Of a DNA stretch of 64,000 nt, positions 57,530 to 64,000 are shown piece after piece. Made by a program: the position numbers and the translations under genes. The notes under the pieces are model-generated. The model was not told the origin of the DNA. It did not search any database and was given only the letters and a program-made list of their open reading frames with translations. Every line of letters starts with the position of its first letter. The first letter of the stretch is position 1. This DNA is from Microbacterium sp. ProA8 (GTDB lineage Bacteria; Actinomycetota; Actinomycetes; Actinomycetales; Microbacteriaceae), in NCBI RefSeq assembly GCF_039905635.1, contig NZ_CP157000.1, positions 186,001-250,000 on the forward strand, given 5' to 3'.

Positions 57530-59349
57530 GCCGCACCTCCCGTGGCATGCGGCACGACCGGGTTCGTCGCGCCGGGGAGGTCCGCGAGGCGCGCGACGCG
57601 GGAGAGCTCGGGATGCCGCTGTACACCCCGCAGCGCGCGGCGCAGCGGCGGCGGGCGCAGACCCGCGCGGGCGATCAGGGCGTCGTCGGCGAAGATCCCG
57701 GCGGTGGGCCCCTCGGCGAGCACGCGGCCGTCGGCCAGCACGACGGTGCGGTCGGCATAGTCGGTCACGAGCTGCATGTCGTGCGTGACGACGACGATCG
57801 TCGTGCCCTCGGCGTTGAGTTCCGAGAGCAGCGACAGTAGCTCGTCGGCGCGGGCGCGATCCTGGCCGAAGGTGGGCTCGTCGAGCACCAGCACCGGCGC
57901 ACCGGCGACCAGCGCCGTGCCGACCGAGAGCCGCCGCTTCTGTCCGCCCGACAGAAGGAACGGGTGACTGTCGGCCTTGCCGGCGAGGCCGAACCGCTCG
58001 AGCAGCTCCACGGTTCGCGTGCGTACCTCATCGTCGGGGAGGTGCTGCCGGCGCAGGCCGTGGGCGATCTCGTCGAATACGGTGTGCGCGATGAACTGGT
58101 GCTCCGGGTTCTGGAACACGAACCCGATCCGGGTGCTCAGGGTGCGGGCATCCGCGCGGCCGATGTCGAGCCCGTCGACGTGCACCGTGCCCTTGGGTGG
58201 AGCGACGACGCCGGCGAGCGCCTGGATGAGGCTGGTCTTGCCCGCGCCGTTGGCGCCCACCACGGCCGCGAACGCGCCGCGCGGCACGTCGAGGTCGATG
58301 CCGTGCAGCACCTCGGTGCGTCCGCGGCGGAGGGTGAGGTTCCGGACCGTGATGAGGGGCGAGCCGGAACCGGGCGTTGAGCGAGCCTGCGGATCGGAAC
58401 GCTCCGGTCCGACGATCGACGCGGGTTCGGCGCGTTTCGTCTCCGTCGCTCCTCGCTCGCTCGACGACCGGGATCCCGTCGGCGCATCCTCCGCCTCGAG
58501 GGCCTGGCGCAGCTCGTCCGGGGTCAGGGGGAGAGGGTCGAGCGCGAAGCCGGCGCGGCGCAGCCGCAGCGCCGCGATCGTCGACACCGGCAGCCACACG
58601 CCCATGGCGTGCAGGTCTTCCGCGCGTCCGCGGAGCACATCGTCGACGCTGCCGTCGGCGGCGAGGTGACCGTCGTGATCGAGTACGACGACGCGGTCGA
58701 CGAAGCCGACGGCCGCATCGAGGTTGTGCTCCACGAGCAGGATGGCGTGGTCGCCGGCCGAGACCAGCTCGGCCAGCGCGGCGTAGACCTCCTCGATTCC
58801 GGCCGGGTCGAGATTCGCGGTGGGCTCATCGAGCACGAGCAGCGGCGAGCCCATCGCGAGGGCGCACGCGATCGCCAGACGCTGGCGCCCGCCGCCCGAC
58901 AGCCGGTCGGGGTTCTCGGACCGCCGCTCCCAGAGGCCGACGCGGCGCAGGGCGTCCTCGGCGCGGGCCAGCACCTCGGCGACCGGCATCCGCAGATTCT
59001 CGGGTCCGAAGGCCACCTCGTCGAGCACCGTGCCGGTCACGAGCTGGGCGTCGGGGTCCTGGAAGACCATGCCGACCCGGGTGCTGAGCTCCGCCACGGG
59101 AGTCGTCTGCGTGTCGAGCCCGTCGACCTCGACCGAGCCGGTGACGTCCGCCGGAACCGCCTGCGGCAGCAGGCCGTTCAAGGCCAGGGTCAGGGTCGAC
59201 TTGCCGGACCCGCTGGGGCCGAGCAGCAGCACCACTTCTCCGGAGGCGATATCGAACGAGACGGATGCCGGAGCCGGCGTGGTCTCGCCGTCGTGGGTGA
59301 TGCCGAGCTCGCGCACCTGCAGCAGCGGCACGGCAGAGGACACGGGCAT
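57526..59349 (-). CDS. ECF transporter ATPase, two ABC domains fused (YkoD-like)
   Basis: 607 residues. Domain 1: Walker A LLGPSGSGKSTLT, signature LSGGGRQRLAIA, Walker B LLVLDEPTANLDP. Domain 2 from about residue 335: VVGANGAGKTSLI, LSGGQKRRLSVG, VLVLDEPTFGQD. The Cys/Gly variants are typical of EcfA and EcfA'. The inter-domain linker (about 293-327) is low-complexity and coincides with a palindromic repeat element in the DNA. First gene of the ecfAA'-ecfT-orf31-sip-S1 operon; an iron-box-like site lies 13 nt upstream of the ATG. Confidence 0.92.
   Translation of the reverse strand: MPVSSAVPLLQVRELGITHDGETTPAPASVSFDIASGEVVLLLGPSGSGKSTLTLALNGLLPQAVPADVTGSVEVDGLDTQTTPVAELSTRVGMVFQDPDAQLVTGTVLDEVAFGPENLRMPVAEVLARAEDALRRVGLWERRSENPDRLSGGGRQRLAIACALAMGSPLLVLDEPTANLDPAGIEEVYAALAELVSAGDHAILLVEHNLDAAVGFVDRVVVLDHDGHLAADGSVDDVLRGRAEDLHAMGVWLPVSTIAALRLRRAGFALDPLPLTPDELRQALEAEDAPTGSRSSSERGATETKRAEPASIVGPERSDPQARSTPGSGSPLITVRNLTLRRGRTEVLHGIDLDVPRGAFAAVVGANGAGKTSLIQALAGVVAPPKGTVHVDGLDIGRADARTLSTRIGFVFQNPEHQFIAHTVFDEIAHGLRRQHLPDDEVRTRTVELLERFGLAGKADSHPFLLSGGQKRRLSVGTALVAGAPVLVLDEPTFGQDRARADELLSLLSELNAEGTTIVVVTHDMQLVTDYADRTVVLADGRVLAEGPTAGIFADDALIARAGLRPPPLRRALRGVQRHPELSRVARLADLPGATNPVVPHATGGAA
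58370..58472. repeat. Repeat element embedded in the ATPase linker
   Basis: CGTTGAGCGAGC (58375-58386) and CGCTCGCTCGACG (58454-58466) are near-perfect inverted ends of an element of about 100 bp that also contains GTTTCGTCTCCGTCGCTCC. From memory, intergenic repeats of the type TTGAGCGAGC...GTTTCGTCTCGC are frequent in Microbacteriaceae. Here the element is read in frame and encodes the linker between the two ABC domains. Confidence 0.55.
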
Positions 59350-59362
59350 CCGATCGTCGAGG

Positions 59363-59381
59363 GAAACTTAGCCTTCCCTAA
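59363..59381 (-). promoter_or_regulatory. DtxR/IdeR-like iron box of the ECF operon
   Basis: On the minus strand TTAGGGAAGGCTAAGTTTC. Against the DtxR/IdeR consensus TTAGGTTAGSCTAACCTAA, 13 of 19 positions match, 12 of the first 14. It overlaps a possible -10 (TAAGTT) and lies immediately before the ATPase start, where a holo-repressor would block transcription under iron excess. Confidence 0.6.
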
Positions 59382-59482
59382 CTTACTCGGGTTCCCGCCG
59401 CCCACCAATCCGTTCACGCGCGCCGAGAAGCGGCGGACGCGGCGCGTTGGGAATGCGCGGTGTCGAGGGAGACGCGGATGCC

Positions 59483-60034
59483 TCAGCTTCGGCTGCGGCG
59501 CGCGACACCGGCGCGGCGCAGCGCGCTGCCGATCGCGAGTCCCACGGCCGTCCACGCCACAGGGCCGACGATGAACAGGGCCACGTAGACGATCTGCCCC
59601 CACAGCGGGAAGCGGGTGACGTCCGCGGCGAACCAGATCGCGACGGCGATGACCGCACCCACGATGACGGCCGAGAGGAAGAAGCGCCAGGGTTCCCATC
59701 GCTGGTAGCGCGAGACGGCGGCGATCAGCTCCTGCAGCGCTCCGATGAGCAGTGCGGTGCCGATGTAGCGGCCGATCCACAGCGGTACGACGGCGCTCGC
59801 GACGAGTGCTGCGACGAGGTGCGTGATCAGCGCGACCCACGGTCGGCGGAGCAGCTCCTGCGCCACGACGCCGGGCAGCACGTGCACGCCCAGCACCAGG
59901 CCGTAGAGGATCGGCGCCCCCGCGGAGACGAACCCGCTGATGGCACCGGCGCCCGCCTGCAGAACGCCCGTCGCGACGCCGATGGCGGCGCAGGTGAGCA
60001 GAACGCTCGTCGAGATCCGGGTTCGGGCAGCCAC
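59483..60034 (-). CDS. ECF transporter S component (YkoE-like), S2
   Basis: 183 residues and six helices, GTG start 6 nt after TAACCT (60046-60041). Paralogue of the S1 protein at 55107-55712 with the same first-helix motif and similar helix spacing. It lies 133 bp upstream of the ATPase gene on the same strand, with the iron box between them, so it is transcribed from its own promoter and may be constitutive or differently regulated. Both S proteins probably compete for the single A/A'/T module. Confidence 0.82.
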   Translation of the reverse strand: MAARTRISTSVLLTCAAIGVATGVLQAGAGAISGFVSAGAPILYGLVLGVHVLPGVVAQELLRRPWVALITHLVAALVASAVVPLWIGRYIGTALLIGALQELIAAVSRYQRWEPWRFFLSAVIVGAVIAVAIWFAADVTRFPLWGQIVYVALFIVGPVAWTAVGLAIGSALRRAGVARRSRS

Positions 60035-60173
60035 CTGCCCAGGTTACTGGGACGAACCCGCACGTTTCTCACAAAGCTCTCATTTACTGGGATTCCACTG
60101 AGAGTTACGTTTGAGGTCGCTGCGCCCCGACGAAGTGGCGCAGCACTCCCCAGCAATCAACCTGGAGGCCACT

Positions 60174-63100
60174 ATGGGTCGATCCTCCCTCAGAGCAGCA
60201 GCGGTCGTCACACTCGCCGCCCTGTTCACGGGCACTGCCACAGCAAGCTTCGGCGCTGCACCCGGGGAGGTGAAGAACCCCATCCCGATCGACTCCCCCT
60301 CCGGCCGCTACATCGTGATGCTCAAGGATGCGCCCCTGGCGACCTACGAAGGCGGCGAAACCGGCATCCAGCGCACGAAGCCCGACAAGGGCAAGCAGCT
60401 CGACGCGCACTCCGCCAACTCGCAGAAGTACGTCGCGCACCTCAAGAAGGAGCAGCAGACCGTCGCCGATGCAGCGGGCGTGACGCCGGCGGTCACCTAT
60501 CAGGTGACCCTCAACGGCTTCAGCGCCGACCTCGACGCCGCGCAGGTGGCGAAGCTCTCGGGCGACAAGAGCGTGCTGGGCGTGTTCCCCGACGAGATCC
60601 GTCACCCGAACGCGGCCGTGCCCTCCACCGAGTTCCTCGGCCTCGGCTCCGGCGACGCCGGCACCGGCGGGGTGTGGGATGCCGTCGGCGGCGTCAGCGA
60701 GGCCGGCAAGGGTGTCGTCGTGGGTGTGGTCGACACCGGTATCGCGCCGGAGAACCCGCTGTTCGCGGGCGACAAGCTCACCGGCAAGGCCGGCGCCGCG
60801 CCCTATATCAACCGCGACCAGGTCGTCTTCGCCAAGGCGGACGGCAACGAGTACCGCGCCACTCGCGTTGCCGCGGAGGACCAGGGCTGGTCGAAGGACC
60901 TCTACAACACCAAGCTCATCGGCGCGCAGTACTTCGCCGACGGTGCGGCGGCTGCCGGGTTCGACTTCAGCTACGACTTCCTGTCGCCGCGTGACGGCGA
61001 CGGCCACGGTTCGCACACCGCGAGCACCGCGGCCGGCAACTTCGGCGTCGCCGCCTCGGTCGAGGGCATCGGCTTCGGCGAGGTCTCGGGCGTCGCGCCC
61101 GCGGCCAAGGTCGCGTCGTACAAGGCCTGCTACGTCGGCCCCGACGACCTGGTCACCACCGACGACATCTGCGCCCTGAGCGACCTGCTCGGTGCGATCG
61201 ACACGGCGGTCGCCGACGGCGTCGACGTGATCAACTACTCGATCGGCGGCGGTGCGGCCAAGACCGTGCTGCAGCCGGAAGACATCTCGTTCTTCAACGC
61301 GGCCGCCGCCGGCGTGTTCGTCGCGGTGAGCGCGGGCAACGACGGTCCTGGCGCCGTCACGGCCGACCACGCCTCGCCGTGGTACACCACGGTCGCGGCA
61401 TCCACCATCCCGACCTACGAGGGTACGGTCCAGCTGCCGAACGGCTTCCAGGCCGCCGGCGCGTCGGTGAGCGTCCCGTTCGGAGAGAGCATCACCGGTC
61501 CGGTCGTGTACGCGGGCGACGTCGCGAAGGCAGGAGCGGCTCCCAACGAGGCGGCGCTCTGCTTCCTCGGCACGCTCGACCCGGCCAAGGTCGCGGGCAA
61601 GTTCGTGGTTTGCGACCGCGGCACCAACGCGCGTGTCGAGAAGTCGCAGGAAGTCGCCGCTGCGGGTGGCACGGGCATGATCCTCGTCAACGTGACGCCG
61701 GGCTCGCTCGACAACGACTTCCACTCGGTGCCGACCGTGCACATCGACGCGCAGTACCGTACGGCGCTGCTCGACTACGTGCGCAAGACGGCCGGGGCCA
61801 CCGCGACGCTCGTCGGTGACAACGTCACCGGCAAGGTGACGCCCACCCCGCAGGTCGCCGGCTTCTCGAGCCGTGGCCCGATGCTCGCCGACGGCGCGGA
61901 CGTCATCAAGCCCGACGTCTCGGCTCCCGGTGTCGCGATCCTCGCGGCGACCCACAACGGTCCCGACGAGGCACCGACGTTCGGCTTCAAGTCGGGCACC
62001 TCGATGTCGTCGCCGCAGGTCGCCGGTCTCGGTGCGCTCTACCTCGGTGAGAAGCCGCTGGCGGCGCCGGCCGAGGTCAAGTCGGCGCTCATGACGACTG
62101 CGTACAACACGGTCAACGCCGACGGCTCGGAGAACACCGACCCGTTCGCACAGGGCGCCGGTCACGTCGACCCCACGAAGTACTTCAACCCGGGTCTGCT
62201 GTACCTCAACGGTGCCGCCGACTGGGCCTCGTACCTCGAGGGTGCACTCGGCGACGACCTGTTCGAGGACGCCGAACCGAGCGACCCGAGCGACCTGAAC
62301 CTCGCCTCCATCGGCGTCGGCACGTTCCCCGGCCCGCAGACGGTGACCCGCTCGGTCACCTCCACGCAGGCCGGCACGTTCACCGCGACGGCCTCGGTGC
62401 CGGGCATGGACGTCGTCGTCGAGCCGAGCACGCTGACCTTCGGCGCAGCGGGCGAGACGAAGTCCTTCACGGTGTCGTTCACCAAGACCGACGCCGTCGT
62501 GGAGAAGTGGACCACCGGGTTCCTCACGTGGACGTCGGGCGCGACCGAGGTGCGCTCGCCGATCGCAGTGTTCCCGGTCACGGCAGCGGCTCCGGCCGAC
62601 GTCGAGGGCAGCGGTGCCGACGGCAGCGTCGACATCGAGATCACCCCCGGCCTGACCGGTGAACTGGCGCTGAACGTCGCCGGCCTCGCGGCCGAGGACG
62701 TGCTGATCGACGGCACCGAGACCACCGGCGCCGCCGACGAGGGGTACACGTACGAACTGGTCCAGGTGACCGCGGGAACCGAGCTGGCGCGCTTCGCGCT
62801 CGACTCGTCCGACGAAACCAACTCGGACCTCGACCTCTCGGTCTACCGTGTGGTCAGCCCGTCCGACCTGCGGTACTACGAGCGCTGGCAGTCCGCGTCC
62901 TCCGCGGCCGATGAGGCGGTCCAGCTCATCGCGCCGACGGCGGGCTACTACCTCGTCGAGGCTCACGTGTACTCGTACACGAAGCCGTTCACCTGGCAGG
63001 CCACGTCGGCGCTCGTCACGCCGGGCGGACTCGGATCGCTCACCGCAGACCCGAACCCGTTGCCGGTGACCGAGGCCACCCCGACGGAGTTCAACCTGTC

Positions 63101-63191
63101 GTGGTCGGGCCTCGAGAGCGGCAACTACCTCGGTGTCGTCCGCTACGGCGACTCGCAGGTGCGCACCGTCGTCTCGGTCGACGTGCCGTAA
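60174..63191 (+). CDS. Secreted subtilisin-like serine protease (S8) with PA domain
   Basis: 1005 residues. A signal peptide of about 27 residues is followed by an inhibitor-I9-type propeptide (SGRYIVMLKDAP, then TYQVTLNGFSADLDAAQVAKLSGDKSV). Catalytic triad: Asp in VVDTGIAP (about 186), His in GDGHGSHTAS (about 278), Ser in SGTSMSSPQVAG (about 610). A PA domain is inserted between His and Ser, with the oxyanion Asn in SAGNDGPG. Fibronectin-like domains follow. The layout is that of plant-type subtilases also found in actinobacteria. CTGGAGG is the ribosome site. It degrades external protein. Confidence 0.95.
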   Translation: MGRSSLRAAAVVTLAALFTGTATASFGAAPGEVKNPIPIDSPSGRYIVMLKDAPLATYEGGETGIQRTKPDKGKQLDAHSANSQKYVAHLKKEQQTVADAAGVTPAVTYQVTLNGFSADLDAAQVAKLSGDKSVLGVFPDEIRHPNAAVPSTEFLGLGSGDAGTGGVWDAVGGVSEAGKGVVVGVVDTGIAPENPLFAGDKLTGKAGAAPYINRDQVVFAKADGNEYRATRVAAEDQGWSKDLYNTKLIGAQYFADGAAAAGFDFSYDFLSPRDGDGHGSHTASTAAGNFGVAASVEGIGFGEVSGVAPAAKVASYKACYVGPDDLVTTDDICALSDLLGAIDTAVADGVDVINYSIGGGAAKTVLQPEDISFFNAAAAGVFVAVSAGNDGPGAVTADHASPWYTTVAASTIPTYEGTVQLPNGFQAAGASVSVPFGESITGPVVYAGDVAKAGAAPNEAALCFLGTLDPAKVAGKFVVCDRGTNARVEKSQEVAAAGGTGMILVNVTPGSLDNDFHSVPTVHIDAQYRTALLDYVRKTAGATATLVGDNVTGKVTPTPQVAGFSSRGPMLADGADVIKPDVSAPGVAILAATHNGPDEAPTFGFKSGTSMSSPQVAGLGALYLGEKPLAAPAEVKSALMTTAYNTVNADGSENTDPFAQGAGHVDPTKYFNPGLLYLNGAADWASYLEGALGDDLFEDAEPSDPSDLNLASIGVGTFPGPQTVTRSVTSTQAGTFTATASVPGMDVVVEPSTLTFGAAGETKSFTVSFTKTDAVVEKWTTGFLTWTSGATEVRSPIAVFPVTAAAPADVEGSGADGSVDIEITPGLTGELALNVAGLAAEDVLIDGTETTGAADEGYTYELVQVTAGTELARFALDSSDETNSDLDLSVYRVVSPSDLRYYERWQSASSAADEAVQLIAPTAGYYLVEAHVYSYTKPFTWQATSALVTPGGLGSLTADPNPLPVTEATPTEFNLSWSGLESGNYLGVVRYGDSQVRTVVSVDVP

Positions 63192-63197
63192 CGGTTC

Positions 63198-63243
63198 ACG
63201 CAAGAAGAGGCGCCCGGGCTCAGGCCCGGGCGCCTCTTGCGTC
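63198..63243 (+). terminator. Terminator of the subtilase gene
   Basis: AGAGGCGCCCGGGC and GCCCGGGCGCCTCT around TCAG, extended by ACGCA/TGCGT. Very strong hairpin. Confidence 0.9.
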
Positions 63244-63320
63244 GGCGTGACGCCCCGCGAGCCGGGCGCCGCCGTCGAGCCCGCCGGAAGCGGCCCCGGC
63301 CCGGGCGCTGTGCGACGCGA

Positions 63321-64000
63321 CTAGAGCCGGCGGCGGCGGCGCGTGAGCCGGACGGCGGGCATCGGCGGGGCGGGGATGCGCTCGGCGCCGTGGTCGACGA
63401 CATGACCGAAGCGCTCGCCGCCCGACTCCCAGGCCTCTCGCGCCTCGACGATCTCTTCGTGGGAGCGGCCGACGAAGTTCCACCACATCACGACCTCGTC
63501 CTCGAAGGGCTCGCCACCCAGGAGGAACAGTGTCGCGCCCGCGGCACTCGAGACCACGACGTCCTCCCGGCGGGTGCCGAGGTACATGAGGTGGGCGGTG
63601 TCGAGAGTGACCGCGTCGGCGATCCCCTCCTCTCCCGCGACCGCAGCCTCCCCGTACACCGCGACCAGGGCGTGCTCCCACGCCCGGTTCAGCGGCACGC
63701 GGACCGTCGCGCCGACGGGGATCCGCAGTTCGGCACCGACGATCGGCGTGTAGACGGTGGCCGGCGAGGCGACCCCGGCGAGCTCGCCGAGCACGACGGT
63801 CGCCGCGCCCGCCGTCCCGGCCACCGCGGGCAGCGTCACCTCGGGCAGCACCGCGTGCTGCTCGAACGCGGGGCCGCCGTGACGCCGCACCTCGGGCAGG
63901 GCCACCCAGAGCTGCAGGGCGTCCAGGGATGCGGCCTCCTCGCCCAGCGAGTATTCGGAGTGGGAGATCCCGGCGCCGCTGGTCATGAGGTTGAGCGCGC
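63321..64000 (-). CDS. Pirin-family protein (5' end outside window)
   Basis: About 226 codons are visible; the frame is open to the right edge and upstream codons read ALNLM, continuing the pirin pattern (LNLMTSGAGISHSEYS), so the start is outside. The cupin metal region HGG...H lies beyond or at the edge; the C-terminal cupin TLFLLGGEPFEDEVVMWWNFVGRSHEEIVEAREAWESG is complete and diagnostic. Bacterial pirins are quercetinase-like or regulatory proteins. The region between it and the subtilase terminator (63244-63320) is empty. Confidence 0.9.
   Translation of the reverse strand, partial: ALNLMTSGAGISHSEYSLGEEAASLDALQLWVALPEVRRHGGPAFEQHAVLPEVTLPAVAGTAGAATVVLGELAGVASPATVYTPIVGAELRIPVGATVRVPLNRAWEHALVAVYGEAAVAGEEGIADAVTLDTAHLMYLGTRREDVVVSSAAGATLFLLGGEPFEDEVVMWWNFVGRSHEEIVEAREAWESGGERFGHVVDHGAERIPAPPMPAVRLTRRRRRL

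Noticed and set aside
59363..59381. Thiamine (TPP) riboswitch for the YkoE-like module
   Set aside because: The leader between the iron-box region and the ATPase start is too short for a TPP aptamer and lacks its conserved CUGAGA/ACCUG elements.
60105..63203. 1032-codon open frame on the minus strand opposite the subtilase
   Set aside because: High-GC antisense shadow: Arg/Gly/Val-rich composition without any motif, while the plus strand encodes a complete S8 protease.

Overview
The window is 64 kb of high-GC (about 70 %) actinobacterial chromosome. Gene families, codon use, frequent GTG starts and the prevalence of apparently leaderless promoters point to a Microbacteriaceae, most likely Microbacterium or a close relative; this is inferred from gene content because no rRNA gene is present. 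It reads as ordinary core chromosome with small accessory patches. I see no prophage, IS transposase, CRISPR array, rRNA or convincing tRNA.

Layout. 0-8 kb: end of a membrane protein, a membrane-anchored thioredoxin plus CcdA pair, purC, a TfoX-N protein, a PadR/DHA2 drug-efflux pair with a palindromic operator, a fatty acid desaturase and a CPBP protease. 8-12.4 kb: a DUF2306 protein with a NarL-type two-component system, then divergent purD and a sterol-carrier-like gene. 12.6-16.6 kb: a complete conservon (cvnA-B-C-D), a sensor-kinase-like/Roadblock/DUF742/small-GTPase signalling operon. 17.7-19.1 kb: tandem repeats and a DUF559 gene bracketed by two copies of a hairpin repeat. 19.2-22 kb: purM-purF. 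22-24.4 kb: a hydrolase/EthD-like/TetR cluster with matching operator-like sites at two promoters. 24.5-29 kb: a CynX-type MFS transporter, a PGPGW protein, DUF3073, a universal stress protein, and a PadR-DUF4097 operon that shares an operator sequence with the PGPGW gene.

29-38 kb: a TipA-like MerR regulator with a 19-bp-spacer promoter, a stress-type SDR, a Rho-N-like protein, topoisomerase IB, a CrcB pair, and an RND permease with a roughly 380-residue acidic tail. 38-44 kb: small stress-type genes, an FAD monooxygenase and two DUF998-like membrane proteins next to ABM-domain genes, two of which overlap heavily. 44-50 kb: a repeat-rich DEAD-box helicase, a secreted GH18 chitinase and a TetR/hydrolase divergon. 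50-52 kb: an Rv2578c-type radical SAM protein interrupted inside its Fe-S cysteine motif by a full intein with a LAGLIDADG endonuclease. 52-55 kb: a VanY-type carboxypeptidase and an acyl-CoA dehydrogenase.

55-60 kb holds the most interesting system: an ECF-type ABC importer (fused ATPases, T component, two S components) whose operon also encodes a siderophore-interacting flavoreductase and a 31-residue ORF, behind a DtxR/IdeR-like iron box. It resembles the thiamine-precursor YkoEDC transporters in architecture, but the context argues for iron or iron-chelate uptake. The window closes with a secreted subtilase and the 3' part of a pirin gene.

Four purine genes (purC, purD, purM, purF) are spread over 20 kb. 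The first three carry the same leaderless promoter layout (TANNNT, 7 nt, GTG), so common control is plausible despite the lack of an operon.
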